A stretch of DNA of 64,000 nt, from NCBI RefSeq assembly GCF_002858745.1, contig NZ_PJRO01000002.1, forward strand, positions 485,123-549,122. Reading direction: 5' to 3'. A model generated the notes under the pieces. That model searched no databases, was not told the origin of the DNA, and saw nothing but the letters and a program-made list of their open reading frames with translations. A program made the translations under genes and the position numbers. Source of the DNA: Mesorhizobium loti. GTDB taxonomy: Bacteria; Pseudomonadota; Alphaproteobacteria; Rhizobiales; Rhizobiaceae. Positions 43,711 through 53,645 of the stretch are shown here, in pieces; within the stretch, counting starts at the first letter, position 1; the number at the start of each line of letters is the position of its first letter.

Positions 43711-44883
43711 ATGCTGGACTATCAGTCCCTGCTGCTGGCGGCAGCATTGTCCGGCACATGTCTCAGCGTGACAATGCTGGTGATCTGGAGCGCGATGCGC
43801 CAGAGCCATTATTTCCTAACGGCTGCCATCGGCCTGATCGTGGTTGCCGCCCATGTTATTGCGTTCTGGCGCTATACCAATGATCCGCAGCCCTGGGTCG
43901 GGGCGCTGCTCATGGCACTTCTGCCCAGCGGCTTCGCGCTGGTCCTGGTCGCAGCGGGGCAATTCTACGGGCACATCCATATCGCGCGGAAGGTGCTGGC
44001 CGTCATCGCCGCGTCTGTCCTGTCGACCACATTCCTGATGGTGGTCGGTCTCGATGGTGTCGCCTTCATAGTCGAATACGCTTTCGCCACCACGCTCCTG
44101 GTGTGGATCGGCTGGGTGTTCTGGCAGGCGCGAGAGGAGTTTCCGGCACTCATCACCCTGATGACGGTTTTGTTCACGATCTGCGCAACGTCATTTGCCC
44201 TTTGCGGACTGGTGTTGCTCTTCAACGGCAATTGGGTGCTCGGCAAGGCGCCTGACAACTGGGCCGAACGCGTCAACATCATCGTTTCGGTGGCGTGTCT
44301 TACCGCACTCGGCGCGCTGCCAATGACCATGCACAATCTGCGGGTGGCTGCCCGGCATCGCAATGAGGCGCTGACCGACGCGCTGACCGGCCTGCAGAAC
44401 CGTCGCGCCCTGATGGACAGCTATCCGGACAGGGTATTCGGCGAGGAGCTGGCGGTCGTGATGTTCGATCTCGACCATTTCAAGAATACCAACGATGCCT
44501 ATGGCCACTCGACTGGTGACGAGGTGTTGAAGCGTTTCGCCGATGTCATCAGGACGAATTTGCGCGCCGGCGACAGTGCATTTCGCCTCGGCGGCGAGGA
44601 ATTCGCACTGGTGATCGCGCGAGTCGAGGGAAACTATGTCGAGGCTGCTGCCCGCAACATCCTGGCGGATTTCGCCGGACTGGAAATCCACACGCAGGTC
44701 GGTGTGTTGCGCTGTACCGTCAGTGCCGGCGTCGCTTTCGGTTCGATAAAGAAGGCTACTCTGACCGAAATGCTGACCCGCGCCGACCGCGCGCTTTACC
44801 AGGCCAAGCGTGCGGGCCGTAACAGGGTCGTGGTCGATGGATGGATCACGGAGCCGACACGACGGCCGGCGCTGCGTGCTTAA
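43711..44883 (+). CDS. Membrane-bound diguanylate cyclase (GGDEF)
   Basis: Protein of 390 residues making cyclic di-GMP. About six hydrophobic helices occupy residues 1-190 (a MASE-like sensor region, no recognised ligand). The catalytic domain begins DALTGLQNRRALMD, with VVMFDLDHFKNTND (Mg-binding) and the active-site GGEEF at about 294-298. An intact allosteric inhibition site RAGD lies five residues before GGEEF, so the enzyme should be product-inhibited. No EAL domain. It is divergent from parE. Confidence 0.94.
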   Translation: MLDYQSLLLAAALSGTCLSVTMLVIWSAMRQSHYFLTAAIGLIVVAAHVIAFWRYTNDPQPWVGALLMALLPSGFALVLVAAGQFYGHIHIARKVLAVIAASVLSTTFLMVVGLDGVAFIVEYAFATTLLVWIGWVFWQAREEFPALITLMTVLFTICATSFALCGLVLLFNGNWVLGKAPDNWAERVNIIVSVACLTALGALPMTMHNLRVAARHRNEALTDALTGLQNRRALMDSYPDRVFGEELAVVMFDLDHFKNTNDAYGHSTGDEVLKRFADVIRTNLRAGDSAFRLGGEEFALVIARVEGNYVEAAARNILADFAGLEIHTQVGVLRCTVSAGVAFGSIKKATLTEMLTRADRALYQAKRAGRNRVVVDGWITEPTRRPALRA

Positions 44884-44911
44884 AACCCCTCGCAACGGGT
44901 TGCGAGGGGTT
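44884..44911. terminator. Bidirectional terminator between GGDEF gene and gcvP
   Basis: AACCCCTCGCAA and TTGCGAGGGGTT are perfect 12-bp arms around a CGGG tetraloop, lying between convergent genes. Confidence 0.9.
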
Positions 44912-44937
44912 CGATAAGCCTGGGCGCCAGGCGCGTC

Positions 44938-47748
44938 CTATTCGGCGGCACCGAGATATTCAGACACCGGCGGGCACGAGCAGACCAGGTTGCGGTCACC
45001 CGCGACATTGTCGATGCGCGATACCGGCGGCCAGTATTTGGCTGCGGTATCCGGATCGGCCGCGGGGTAGGCGGCCTCCATCCGCGAATAAGGATGGGCC
45101 CAGGTGCCGGCGAGCGTCTCGGTTGCCGTGTGCGGAGCGTTGACCAGCGGATTGTCGTCCTTCGGCCATTCGCCCTTGGCGACCTTGGCTGCTTCGTTGG
45201 CGATCGAGATCATCGCTTCGCAGAACCGATCGAGTTCATGCTTGGGCTCGGACTCGGTCGGCTCCACCATCAGCGTGCCCGCAACCGGCCAGGACATGGT
45301 TGGAGCATGGAAGCCATAGTCGATGAGGCGCTTGGCGACGTCATCTACGGTGATGCCGGCGCTGTCCTTCAGCACGCGCGTGTCGAGGATGCATTCGTGC
45401 GCGACGCGGCCGTTGGCGCCCTTGTAGAGCACCGGATAGTGTCCCTCGAGCCGCTTGGCGATGTAGTTGGCCGAAAGGATCGCGGCCTCCGTCGCCTGCT
45501 TCAAGCCATGACCACCCATCATGCGGATATACATCCAGGTGATCGGCAGGATCGATGCGCTGCCATAAGGCGCTGCCGAGACCGGGTAGTCCGTGCCGAG
45601 GTCGATATGCCCGGGCAGGAACGGAGCCAGGTGCGACTTGACGCCGATCGGTCCGATGCCGGGACCGCCGCCGCCATGCGGGATGCAGAAGGTCTTGTGC
45701 AAGTTCATGTGGCAGACGTCGCCACCGATGTCACCCGGACGGGCGAGGCCGACCAGCGCATTGAGGTTGGCGCCATCAAGATAGACCTGTCCGCCATTGT
45801 CGTGGATGAGCTGGCAGAGCTCCTTCACGCCCTCTTCGAACACGCCATGCGTCGAAGGGTAGGTGATCATCAGGGCCGAGAGGTTGGCGGCATGGGCGGC
45901 TACCTTGGCGCGCATGTCTTCCATGTCGATGTCGCCGCTTTCCATGCAGCGCACCACCACCACTTCCATGCCCGCCATCGCGGCGCTGGCCGGATTGGTG
46001 CCATGCGCGGAGGAGGGGATGAGGCAGATGTTGCGGTGCGATTCGCCGCGTGAGGCGTGGTAGCGGCGGATTGCCAGCAGGCCGGCATATTCGCCCTGAC
46101 TGCCTGCGTTCGGCTGCAGGGATACCGCCTGGAAACCGGTGATTTCCGACAGCCAGCGCTCGAGATCATCCGTCATCGACTTGTAGCCCTTCGAATGGGC
46201 CTTGGGTGCGAAGGGATGCATGTTGGCCACGCTCGGCCAGCTGACCGGGATCATCTCGGCCGCTGCATTGAGCTTCATGGTGCAGGAGCCGAGCGGGATC
46301 ATGGTGCGATCGAGCGCCAGGTCCTTGTCCGCCAGCTTGCGCAGGAAGCGCATCATGTCGGTCTCGGAGCGGTTCTGATGGAAGACCGGCTGCGACAGGA
46401 AGCCCTGCATGGTGCGCTTACCCGGCAGCAGGCGTTCCGCTTTCTCGGAGACCGTCGCACCAAACAGCGCGGCAATCGCCTGCAGGTCGGCTTCGGTCGA
46501 GGTCTCGTCAAAGCAGATGCCGACGAGATCGTCGTTCACCATGCGCAGCAGGCGTCCATCGGCCTGGGCTTCCTTGGCTTTCGTCTTGGCCTGCCCCTTC
46601 AGTTCGACCGTCACCGTGTCGAAGCGGCTGTTGCCGAGGACTGTGTGTCCCTTGGCCTTCAAGGCTGTCGCCAGCCGCGCCGTCAGGCCATGGACATGAT
46701 CGGCGATGGCCTGCAGGCCTTCCGGGCCGTGCCAGATGGCATAGGCTGTCGCCATATTGGCCAGCAGTGCCTGCGCGGTGCAGATATTGGATGTCGCTTT
46801 GTCGCGGCGGATGTGTTGCTCGCGCGTCTGCAGGGCAAGGCGGAAGCCGGGCCGCCCCTTGGTGTCGACCGACTGACCGACCAGACGGCCTGGCATCAGG
46901 CGCGTCAGCTTGTCCGAGACAGCGCAATAGGCAGCGTGCGGGCCACCGAAGCCGATCGGCACGCCGAAACGCTGCATCGAGCCGACCGCGATGTCCGCGC
47001 CGAGATTGGCCGGCGTGTCGCTGACGACAAGGGCGAGTGGGTCGGCAACGAAGATGACGACCGCACCAGCCGCCTTGGCCTCGGCGATCTTGGCGGAATG
47101 ATCGCCATAGACGCCGTAGGTGTCCGGCCAGGCCACGACGAGGGCAGCGGTATTCTCGTCGATGGTCTCGCCGTCGACCTCGATGTCGAGCGGTTCGGCG
47201 CGGGTCACGACGACATCGCGCGTCTGCGGATGCAGCTTGCCGGCGAAGGCCACCTTGACGCGCTTGTCGCGGTGATGGCGGAAGGCCATGCCGACCGCTT
47301 CGGCAAGCGCGGTGGCCTCATCCAGCAGCGAGGCGGATGCCACCGGCAGGCCGGTCAGTTCTGTCACCAGTGTCTGGAAATTGAACAGCATCTCCAGGCG
47401 ACCCTGGCTGATCTCGGCCTGGTAGGGCGTATAGGCTGTGTACCAGGCCGGATTCTCGAACAGGTTGCGCAGGATCACCGGCGGTGTGTGCGTGCCGTGA
47501 TAGCCGAGGCCGACGAAGCTTTTCAAAACGACATTGGTCGACATCTTCTCGGCGAGTTCGGCCAGGGCTTCCGCCTCGGAGGCGGCAGCCGGCAGGTCGA
47601 GCGGACGGTCGAGCCGGATCGATTTCGGCACAGCCTGCGAGATCAGCGTTTCCACGGACGGTACGCCGATTGTCGCCAGCATGGAACGTGCGTCGGTTAC
47701 GCTCGGCCCGATATGCCGGGTCGAAAATGGAGAGGGAGCAGCGGTCAT
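44938..47748 (-). CDS. gcvP: Glycine dehydrogenase (decarboxylating), P-protein
   Basis: PLP-dependent P-protein of 936 residues, single-chain type. It decarboxylates glycine and passes aminomethyl to lipoyl-GcvH. N-terminal hallmarks are FSTRHIGPS and [24 protein letters not shown]; the middle contains [21 protein letters not shown]; the PLP lysine is in [21 protein letters not shown]. It ends [12 protein letters not shown], typical of GcvP. It is third in the gcvT-gcvH-gcvP operon behind a tandem glycine riboswitch, so it is induced by glycine. Confidence 0.98.
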   Translation of the reverse strand: MTAAPSPFSTRHIGPSVTDARSMLATIGVPSVETLISQAVPKSIRLDRPLDLPAAASEAEALAELAEKMSTNVVLKSFVGLGYHGTHTPPVILRNLFENPAWYTAYTPYQAEISQGRLEMLFNFQTLVTELTGLPVASASLLDEATALAEAVGMAFRHHRDKRVKVAFAGKLHPQTRDVVVTRAEPLDIEVDGETIDENTAALVVAWPDTYGVYGDHSAKIAEAKAAGAVVIFVADPLALVVSDTPANLGADIAVGSMQRFGVPIGFGGPHAAYCAVSDKLTRLMPGRLVGQSVDTKGRPGFRLALQTREQHIRRDKATSNICTAQALLANMATAYAIWHGPEGLQAIADHVHGLTARLATALKAKGHTVLGNSRFDTVTVELKGQAKTKAKEAQADGRLLRMVNDDLVGICFDETSTEADLQAIAALFGATVSEKAERLLPGKRTMQGFLSQPVFHQNRSETDMMRFLRKLADKDLALDRTMIPLGSCTMKLNAAAEMIPVSWPSVANMHPFAPKAHSKGYKSMTDDLERWLSEITGFQAVSLQPNAGSQGEYAGLLAIRRYHASRGESHRNICLIPSSAHGTNPASAAMAGMEVVVVRCMESGDIDMEDMRAKVAAHAANLSALMITYPSTHGVFEEGVKELCQLIHDNGGQVYLDGANLNALVGLARPGDIGGDVCHMNLHKTFCIPHGGGGPGIGPIGVKSHLAPFLPGHIDLGTDYPVSAAPYGSASILPITWMYIRMMGGHGLKQATEAAILSANYIAKRLEGHYPVLYKGANGRVAHECILDTRVLKDSAGITVDDVAKRLIDYGFHAPTMSWPVAGTLMVEPTESEPKHELDRFCEAMISIANEAAKVAKGEWPKDDNPLVNAPHTATETLAGTWAHPYSRMEAAYPAADPDTAAKYWPPVSRIDNVAGDRNLVCSCPPVSEYLGAAE

Positions 47749-47763
47749 GGTTTCACGTCCTGC

Positions 47764-48132
47764 TTAGCCGATATGGGCTTTGTAGCCGGCTTCATCCAGA
47801 AGTCCGGCAAGCTGACCTTCATCGGCCAGCTTCATCTTCCAGAGCCAGCCGTCGGTGGTGGCGGCGGAGTTGACCAGCGCCGGATCGCCGGAGAGGGCGC
47901 CGTTCACTTCTGTGATCTCACCATCGAGCGGTGCGTAGACGTCCGAAGCCGCCTTGACCGACTCGACAACGACCGCGGTATCGCCCTTGGCCAGCTTGCG
48001 GCCGACTTCCGGCAAGTCGACGAACACAAGATCGCCAAGCTGTTCCTGCGCATAGTCGGTGATGCCGACGGTGGCGACGTTGCCGTCGACGCTCAGCCAC
48101 TCGTGATCTTCGGTGAAATAGGTCTTGGCCAT
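47764..48132 (-). CDS. gcvH: Glycine cleavage system H protein
   Basis: Lipoyl carrier of 122 residues shuttling the aminomethyl group between P, T and L proteins. The start [18 protein letters not shown] and the lipoylated-lysine motif [20 protein letters not shown] are diagnostic (Lys in ESVKA). It sits 15 bp before gcvP and 7 bp after gcvT. The longer in-frame upstream reading is not used because it would overlap gcvT coding sequence. Confidence 0.98.
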   Translation of the reverse strand: MAKTYFTEDHEWLSVDGNVATVGITDYAQEQLGDLVFVDLPEVGRKLAKGDTAVVVESVKAASDVYAPLDGEITEVNGALSGDPALVNSAATTDGWLWKMKLADEGQLAGLLDEAGYKAHIG

Positions 48133-48139
48133 GTGCAAA

Positions 48140-49240
48140 TTATCCTTTGCGATAACGGTGAGGCGTGAAGGGAAGGGCGCTGACTTCGACCGGAACCCTG
48201 GTTCCGCGAACGTCGGCGAACAGCTTGGCGCCGGCCTTGGCCAGCGGAGTGGAAACGTAGCCCATGGCCACTGGATGGCCGGCCGAGGGACCGAAACCAC
48301 CGGAGGTCACCGCACCGGCCGGGTTGCCGTCGGCATCGAACAGGGCAGCGCCGCCGCGCACCGGCTGGCGCCCCTCGGGCTTCAGGCCGACGCGTTTCTG
48401 CGCCGCACCCTTTTCAACGATGGCTCGCAGCGCCCCTGCGCCGATGAATGTTCCTGAAGCCCGGATTTCCTTCGGCACCGCCCACATCAGGGCGCCGCTT
48501 GCCGGATCCGTATCCGGGCTGATGTCGTTGCCATGCAGGCAAAGGCCCGCCTCGAGCCGCAGGCTGTCACGAGCGGCAAGGCCGATCCACAGGACGCGCT
48601 CGTCGCCCAGCAACTGCGCGAGCAGCGCACGCGCATCCGCTTCCGGCAGGCCGATCTCGAACCCATCCTCGCCGGTATAGCCGGAGCGGCTCATGAACCA
48701 GTTCGGCCTGGGCTCAAAACCATGCATGAAGGTGAGGGAACTGCCGTCGACGCCGGCCTTTGCCAGAACGGCCTCGGCTTCCGGTCCCTGGATGGCAAGG
48801 AAGACACGGTCGAGCGGTTCGACCCTGGCGTCAAAGTCCCTGGCGAGCGCCTTGAGATGCGCCTCGTCGGCGACCGCGTTGCCGGCATTGGCAACGACCA
48901 TGAAGCGCTTGGCACCCAGCCGGGTGACGATAAGGTCGTCGAGAATGCCTGCCTTGTCGTTCAGGAAGAAGGTGAGCTTCGATTGCGAGACTTCGAGAGC
49001 CTCCGCATCGATCGGGCAGGCACGGTTGAGCAGCGCGGCTGCGCCGGAACCACTCACCACAAACAGTTTCATATGCGAGATGTCGAACAGGCCGACATGC
49101 TCACGCGTGTGCTGATGTTCCTTCATGACGCCGGCCGGATAGGTCAGCGGCATGGACCAGCCGGCAAAGGCACCGAATTTGGCGCCTGCGGCCTGATGCA
49201 GATCTTCAAGTGGAAGGGTCTTGGTGACTTCGCCCGTCAT
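48140..49240 (-). CDS. gcvT: Aminomethyltransferase (glycine cleavage T protein)
   Basis: T protein of 366 residues moving the one-carbon unit onto tetrahydrofolate and releasing ammonia. Motifs include [28 protein letters not shown] and the folate-binding block [20 protein letters not shown], with [14 protein letters not shown] and the C-terminal [15 protein letters not shown]. Start ATG 49240 is preceded by GGAGAAGAC. It is first in the gcvTHP operon, with the tandem glycine riboswitch directly upstream. Confidence 0.97.
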   Translation of the reverse strand: MTGEVTKTLPLEDLHQAAGAKFGAFAGWSMPLTYPAGVMKEHQHTREHVGLFDISHMKLFVVSGSGAAALLNRACPIDAEALEVSQSKLTFFLNDKAGILDDLIVTRLGAKRFMVVANAGNAVADEAHLKALARDFDARVEPLDRVFLAIQGPEAEAVLAKAGVDGSSLTFMHGFEPRPNWFMSRSGYTGEDGFEIGLPEADARALLAQLLGDERVLWIGLAARDSLRLEAGLCLHGNDISPDTDPASGALMWAVPKEIRASGTFIGAGALRAIVEKGAAQKRVGLKPEGRQPVRGGAALFDADGNPAGAVTSGGFGPSAGHPVAMGYVSTPLAKAGAKLFADVRGTRVPVEVSALPFTPHRYRKG

Positions 49241-49289
49241 GTCTTCTCCAGAGCAGCACGATGGTCGGCCGCTGAATGCGACCGCTCCG

Positions 49290-49495
49290 TGCCCCTCTGT
49301 CTGAAGCCTGAGAGACTCGCGCCCCGGAACCCTGTCGGAAGCGCTTACACCTTCGGCGCGAGGGTTTTGGTTGCCCTCGACTTTCCAGAGTGTCTTTCCT
49401 GCCTACGGTTCTTTTGCCTGAGAGATTTCGGGCGATTTCCCCTTCGGCGGCAGCATTCGCTGCTCTCTCCCGCAAACAGGTGGGGCCTCTCGCGA
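49290..49495 (-). promoter_or_regulatory. Tandem glycine riboswitch upstream of gcvT
   Basis: On the minus strand two aptamers follow each other. The 5' one (about 49396-49495) has GCGGGAGAGAGC, GCCGAAGGGG and AATCTCTCAGGCAAAAGA; the 3' one (about 49290-49395) has CTGGAAAG, GCGCCGAAGGTGTAAGC and AGTCTCTCAGGCTTCAGAC ending GAGGGG. The CCGAAGG-type box and the CTCTCAGGCA motif are the conserved glycine-aptamer cores. It activates the gcv operon when glycine is high. The glycine family consensus is from memory, not a covariance search. Confidence 0.93.
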
Positions 49496-49626
49496 AGCCC
49501 CAGACGACTCATCCTTAGCTTGACCGCGACGGATTGTCACCTCTCCGCGACAGATTTTGTCGAGGCTTGAAACATCTTCTGGGGTCTTTGCACTGGAATG
49601 TGATTGCACAAGCCTGCGTTGCTGCG

Positions 49627-49658
49627 AAAAAACCGCCGAAACGGGAGCGCTTCGGCGG
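49627..49658 (-). terminator. Rho-independent terminator after ald
   Basis: On the minus strand CCGCCGAA and TTCGGCGG (49633-49658) form an 8-bp stem followed by a run of six U (49627-49632). A second smaller hairpin, AAGGCGG/CCGCCTT, lies at 49673-49696. Confidence 0.88.
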
Positions 49659-49701
49659 CACGGGAGGAAATCAAGGCGGCGTTCGTTCACCGCCTTTTGT
49701 G

Positions 49702-50817
49702 TCAGGCAGCCAGGACGGCCTTCGGCTCGACCAATTCGTAGCCGAGTGCTTCGGCAACGGCCTTGTTGGTGATCTTGCCCTTATGGACGTTGAGGCCGTT
49801 GCGCAGGTGGTGGTCGTCGACGATGGCCTTCAGGCCCTTGTCGGCAAGCTGCAGGCCGTAGTGCAAGGTGGCGTTGTTCAGCGCATGCGCCGACGTGACG
49901 GGCACTGCGCCCGGCATGTTCGCCACGCAATAGTGAATGATGTCGTCCACCACATAGGTCGGGTCGGCGTGGGTGGTGGCGTGCGAGGTCTCGAAGCAGC
50001 CACCCTGATCGATGGCGACGTCGACCAGCACTGCGCCCTTCTTCATGCCCGACAGCATCTCGCGCGTAACCAGCTTCGGAGCAGCCGCACCCGGGATCAG
50101 CACGGCACCGACGATGATGTCGGCCGAGAAGCATTCTTCTTCCAGCGCCTCGACGGTCGAGTAGCGGGTGTGCACGCGGCCGCCGAAAATGTCGTCGAGA
50201 TAGCGCAGGCGCGGGATGGAGCGGTCGAGGATGGTGACGTCGGCGCCAAGACCTGCCGCCATCTTGGCCGCATGCAGGCCGACGACGCCGCCACCGATGA
50301 CCGCGACCTTGCCCGGCAGCACGCCCGGAACGCCGCCGAGCAACACGCCACGGCCGCCATTGGCCTTCTGCAGCGCTGTGGCACCGGCCTGGATCGACAG
50401 GCGGCCCGCCACTTCAGACATCGGTGCGAGCAAGGGCAGGCCGCCACGATCGTCGGTCACAGTCTCGTAGGCAACGGCGGTAACGCCGGAAGCCAGCAGG
50501 CCCTTGGTCTGTTCCGGATCCGGAGCGAGATGCAGATAGGTATAGAGGATCTGGCCTTCGCGCAGCTGCACCCACTCGTTCGGCTGCGGCTCCTTGACCT
50601 TCACGATCATATCGGACTTGGCGAACACGTCCGCAGCTGTCTTGGCGATGGTCGCACCGGCGGCGCGATAAGCGTTGTCGTCAGCACCGATGCCGGCTCC
50701 GGCCCCGGTCTCGACCAGCACTTCATGACCATGAGCGACATACTCGCGAACCGAACCCGGCGTCAGGCCGACGCGATACTCGTGGTTCTTGATTTCCTTT
50801 GGGCAACCGACGCGCAT
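49702..50817 (-). CDS. ald: Alanine dehydrogenase
   Basis: NAD-dependent alanine dehydrogenase of 371 residues, reversibly deaminating L-alanine to pyruvate and ammonia. Start [20 protein letters not shown] is the conserved opening, with the substrate-binding Lys in [13 protein letters not shown] and the catalytic His in [11 protein letters not shown]. The NAD-binding fingerprint is [36 protein letters not shown] is a signature. A divergent Lrp-type gene lies 158 bp away, as is usual for ald, making it the likely alanine-responsive activator. A terminator follows. Confidence 0.97.
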   Translation of the reverse strand: MRVGCPKEIKNHEYRVGLTPGSVREYVAHGHEVLVETGAGAGIGADDNAYRAAGATIAKTAADVFAKSDMIVKVKEPQPNEWVQLREGQILYTYLHLAPDPEQTKGLLASGVTAVAYETVTDDRGGLPLLAPMSEVAGRLSIQAGATALQKANGGRGVLLGGVPGVLPGKVAVIGGGVVGLHAAKMAAGLGADVTILDRSIPRLRYLDDIFGGRVHTRYSTVEALEEECFSADIIVGAVLIPGAAAPKLVTREMLSGMKKGAVLVDVAIDQGGCFETSHATTHADPTYVVDDIIHYCVANMPGAVPVTSAHALNNATLHYGLQLADKGLKAIVDDHHLRNGLNVHKGKITNKAVAEALGYELVEPKAVLAA

Positions 50818-50975
50818 GTTGAATGATCTCCTCTTGGCCCTGCGGGCCTTCTCCCTGTAATGAGAACAGTGAACCACCAATCGGGTTGCATGTGTTTGCG
50901 AATGCGCTTGCCGATATGGCCTCAATTCGATAATCGTTGCGCGGAATTATCACTTTTTCGCAGGAATCGCGAAGA

Positions 50976-51449
50976 ATGCCACTCGACAAGATTGATATCG
51001 CCATTCTGGATACGCTTCAGAAAGATGGCCGGATTCCGAATGCCGCGCTCGCCGAACGGGTTGGCCTGTCGCAATCGGCTTGTTCGCGCCGGCTCGACAA
51101 CCTGGAGAAATCAGGCTCCATCCGCGGCTATCACGCGCGCCTGTCAAATGCCGCGCTTGGCCACCAAATGACGGCCATCGTGCATATATCGCTCTCAGGC
51201 CAGTTCGAGAAGACGCTGTCGGATTTCGAAACGGCGATCAAACGCTGCCCGAACGTACTCTCCTGCCATCTGATGTCAGGCGAATACGACTATATTCTGC
51301 GCATCGCCGCACGCGATCTGGCCGACTATGAGCGCATCCACAAGGAATGGCTATCGGCCATGCCGCATGTGACGAAGATCAACTCTTCCTTTGCGCTGCG
51401 CGAAATCGTCGATCGCACGGCAATGGGGTTGAAGCCGGAAATGGCGTAG
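50976..51449 (+). CDS. Lrp/AsnC family transcriptional regulator
   Basis: Feast/famine regulator of 157 residues. The N-terminal helix-turn-helix is IDIAILDTLQKDGRIPNAALAERVGLS, the rest an ACT-like RAM domain (HVTKINSSFALREIV at the C terminus). It is divergent from ald with a 158-bp gap, so regulation of ald by alanine is likely. Start at ATG 50976 (MPLDKIDI) follows GAAGA; an earlier frame start lies at 50937 but adds a non-conserved segment. Confidence 0.95.
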   Translation: MPLDKIDIAILDTLQKDGRIPNAALAERVGLSQSACSRRLDNLEKSGSIRGYHARLSNAALGHQMTAIVHISLSGQFEKTLSDFETAIKRCPNVLSCHLMSGEYDYILRIAARDLADYERIHKEWLSAMPHVTKINSSFALREIVDRTAMGLKPEMA

Positions 51450-51532
51450 CGGAAGGCCAGTCTGAGTATCGGTACCGCTTGAAATTATGCGCTTGCGCCC
51501 GCATGTTTGCTGCGATGCACAAAGGTGTTGCA

Positions 51533-52795
51533 ATGAACAGCGAGCCTCATCACGTCGTCGTGGTTGGCGCAGGCTTTGGCGGCCTGGAATTCGTCAGGGC
51601 GATGACCAAAACGCCGGTGCGTGTGACGCTGATCGACCAGCGCAACCATCATCTTTTCCAGCCTTTGCTCTATCAGGTCGCTACGACCTCGCTGGCGACA
51701 TCCGAAATCGCCTGGCCGGTTCGGCATCTTGTTCGTCGTGAGCAGGCGGTGACGACGCTGCTGGCGACGGTGAGCGGTGTCGACAAGGACGCCAAGCGGG
51801 TGCTGTTGGCCGACGGCAGCAGCGTCGCCTACGACACGCTGGTGCTGGCGACAGGGGCGCGCCATGCCTATTTCGGCCATGACGAGTGGGAAGAGTTCGC
51901 ACCGGGGCTGAAGACGCTGGAGGATGCGACCACCATCCGCCGCCGCATGCTGCTCGCCTTCGAGCGGGCCGAGCGCGAAACCGACTCGGCCGTGCGCCAG
52001 GCCTTGCTCACCTTCGTCATCATCGGTGGCGGTCCGACGGGTGTCGAACTTGCGGGAACAATTGCGGAGCTGGCACATGCCACCTTGCGCGGAGAGTTTC
52101 GCAACATCGATACCCGAGACACCAGGGTTGTTCTGGTTGAAGCCGGCGAGCGCATCCTGCCGGCGTTCCGGGCTGAACTCTCGGCCTATGCCAAATCCGC
52201 GCTGGAGCGGCTGGGCGTGACTGTCGAACTTGGCCGTGCCGTATCGACCTGCGATGCCGAAGGCGTGGTGTTCGGCGACCAACGGCTGCATGCCCGCACC
52301 ATCATCTGGGCGGCCGGTGTCGCGGCCTCGCCGGCGGCGCAGTGGTTGGGTGTGGAAGCCGACAGGGCCGGCAGGGTGGTCGTCGAGGACGACCTGACCG
52401 CGCCCGGACATCCTGAGATATTCGTCGTCGGCGACACGGCACTGGCCAAGCGCACCGACGGACGTCCGGTGCCCGGCATCGCTCCCGCCGCCAAGCAGGC
52501 AGGGCGCCATGTTGCTGCCACGCTGAAGAACAGGTTGGCCGGCGACAACTCGAAACGGCCGTTCGTCTACAAGCACCAGGGTGACCTCGCCACGATCGGC
52601 AAGCGGGCCGCAGTGATCGATTTCGGTCGCTTCAGCGTTACCGGCTGGCTGGCCTGGTGGTTGTGGGGCATTGCCCACATCTTCTTCCTGATCGGCCTGA
52701 GGAACCGGATTGCGGTGGCGTTGAGCTGGTTATGGATCTACACGACCGGCCAGCGCAGCGCCCGACTGATCACGCAAGGCCGGCAGTCTCCGTAA
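51533..52795 (+). CDS. ndh: NAD(P)/FAD-dependent oxidoreductase, NDH-2 type
   Basis: Type II NADH dehydrogenase-like flavoprotein of 420 residues. The FAD fingerprint VVVVGAGFGGLEFVRAM is at the N terminus; the NAD-binding fingerprint is LLTFVIIGGGPTGVELAGTI; the substrate segment HLFQPLLYQVAT is conserved. The C-terminal membrane-association part is WLAWWLWGIAHIFFLIGLRN. This enzyme passes electrons from NADH to quinone without pumping protons. Start chosen at ATG 51533 (MNSEPHH) behind AAAGG. It converges with the cyclo-ligase gene and overlaps it by 26 bp. Confidence 0.92.
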   Translation: MNSEPHHVVVVGAGFGGLEFVRAMTKTPVRVTLIDQRNHHLFQPLLYQVATTSLATSEIAWPVRHLVRREQAVTTLLATVSGVDKDAKRVLLADGSSVAYDTLVLATGARHAYFGHDEWEEFAPGLKTLEDATTIRRRMLLAFERAERETDSAVRQALLTFVIIGGGPTGVELAGTIAELAHATLRGEFRNIDTRDTRVVLVEAGERILPAFRAELSAYAKSALERLGVTVELGRAVSTCDAEGVVFGDQRLHARTIIWAAGVAASPAAQWLGVEADRAGRVVVEDDLTAPGHPEIFVVGDTALAKRTDGRPVPGIAPAAKQAGRHVAATLKNRLAGDNSKRPFVYKHQGDLATIGKRAAVIDFGRFSVTGWLAWWLWGIAHIFFLIGLRNRIAVALSWLWIYTTGQRSARLITQGRQSP

Positions 52796-53429
52796 CCACC
52801 GCATCCATCGGGATGTCGTGTGGCTGCGGGTAGATGGTAGGGATGCGCTGTATCTCGTAGCCGATGCCGATCACCAGTGGCTTGCGCGGCAGCGAGGCGA
52901 GCGTGCGGTCAAAGAAGCCGCCGCCGTAACCCAGCCGGTACTTGTCGGGATCGATGCCGACGATCGGCGAGATGACGACATCGGGAACAACAGGATCGCC
53001 GTCGGCCGGGATGGGGATGTTCCAGACGCCGCGTTCCAGCCTGTCGCCATGCCTGTAGGCGCGGAAGATCAGCGGTTGGCCCTTTTCGACGACGATGGGC
53101 AGCGCGGTGCGCCCGCCACGTTCACTCACGCTTTCCATCCAGCCACGCAGATCCGGTTCGCCGCGGAACGGCCAGTAGAGGCTGATCATTTTGCCGGCAA
53201 CATTGCCGATCGCAACATCGAGCCCCTCGGCAATACGTTTTGCCATCGCGGTGCGGACATCGGCCGAGATGGCGAGCCGCGCGGCAATCAGCCTTTCGCG
53301 TTCGGCCTTGCGCCAGTGCCGCACATCATTCCAGTCTGAGAGCGGCTGCCTGAAGGCTGGGTCGAGCTCGTGCATGAAACAGGGTGGCGAAGCATACTGC
53401 GCCGGTGTCATATCGTCGTTGTCGCTCAT
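52770..53429 (-). CDS. 5-formyltetrahydrofolate cyclo-ligase
   Basis: Cyclo-ligase of 219 residues converting 5-formyl-THF to 5,10-methenyl-THF with ATP. The family blocks are ISLYWPFRGEPDLRGW, then PVVPDVVISPIVGIDPDKYRLGYGGGFFDR, with the glycine-rich ATP-binding loop RLGYGGGFFDR as the most diagnostic. The N-terminal extension of 30 residues is less conserved. Start ATG 53429 is preceded by GGGAGA. It fits with the other folate/glycine genes in the window. It overlaps ndh tail to tail, and is divergent from cpdB. Confidence 0.93.
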   Translation of the reverse strand: MSDNDDMTPAQYASPPCFMHELDPAFRQPLSDWNDVRHWRKAERERLIAARLAISADVRTAMAKRIAEGLDVAIGNVAGKMISLYWPFRGEPDLRGWMESVSERGGRTALPIVVEKGQPLIFRAYRHGDRLERGVWNIPIPADGDPVVPDVVISPIVGIDPDKYRLGYGGGFFDRTLASLPRKPLVIGIGYEIQRIPTIYPQPHDIPMDAVVTETAGLA

Positions 53430-53470
53430 GCCGATCTCCCTGTGTCGATCGCTCATCCGCAAAACCTATG

Positions 53471-53505
53471 CCTGTGGGTTTGCACAGGTTTGTCGTATCA
53501 CGACA
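53471..53505. promoter_or_regulatory. Two adjacent inverted repeats in the cpdB/cyclo-ligase gap
   Basis: CCTGTG-N6-CACAGG (53471-53488) and TGTCGT-ATC-ACGACA (53491-53505) lie side by side between the divergent genes. They may bind regulators of either; no protein can be named. Confidence 0.45.
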
Positions 53506-53645
53506 TATCCGGGCTCGGGGAGGTCGTATTTCTCGGCCTTTCGTCGCATGACCGTCATGCGAGCCTGCTGGACTTGGATTGCTTTTGGCGCGAGATTTGC
53601 GCCGGGCGACAGGGTAGAAAAACGCAAGCGAAGAGATCATCCATC

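Noticed and set aside
46057..48168. Long plus-strand open frame (about 700 codons) across gcvP and gcvH
   Set aside because: Antisense to well-conserved gcvP/gcvH; the open frame is a by-product of high-GC codon use, and its translation is His/Arg/Gly-rich with no family motifs.
49534..50826. Plus-strand frame of about 430 codons opposite ald
   Set aside because: Antisense to the complete alanine dehydrogenase and overlaps its terminator; composition typical of shadow frames.
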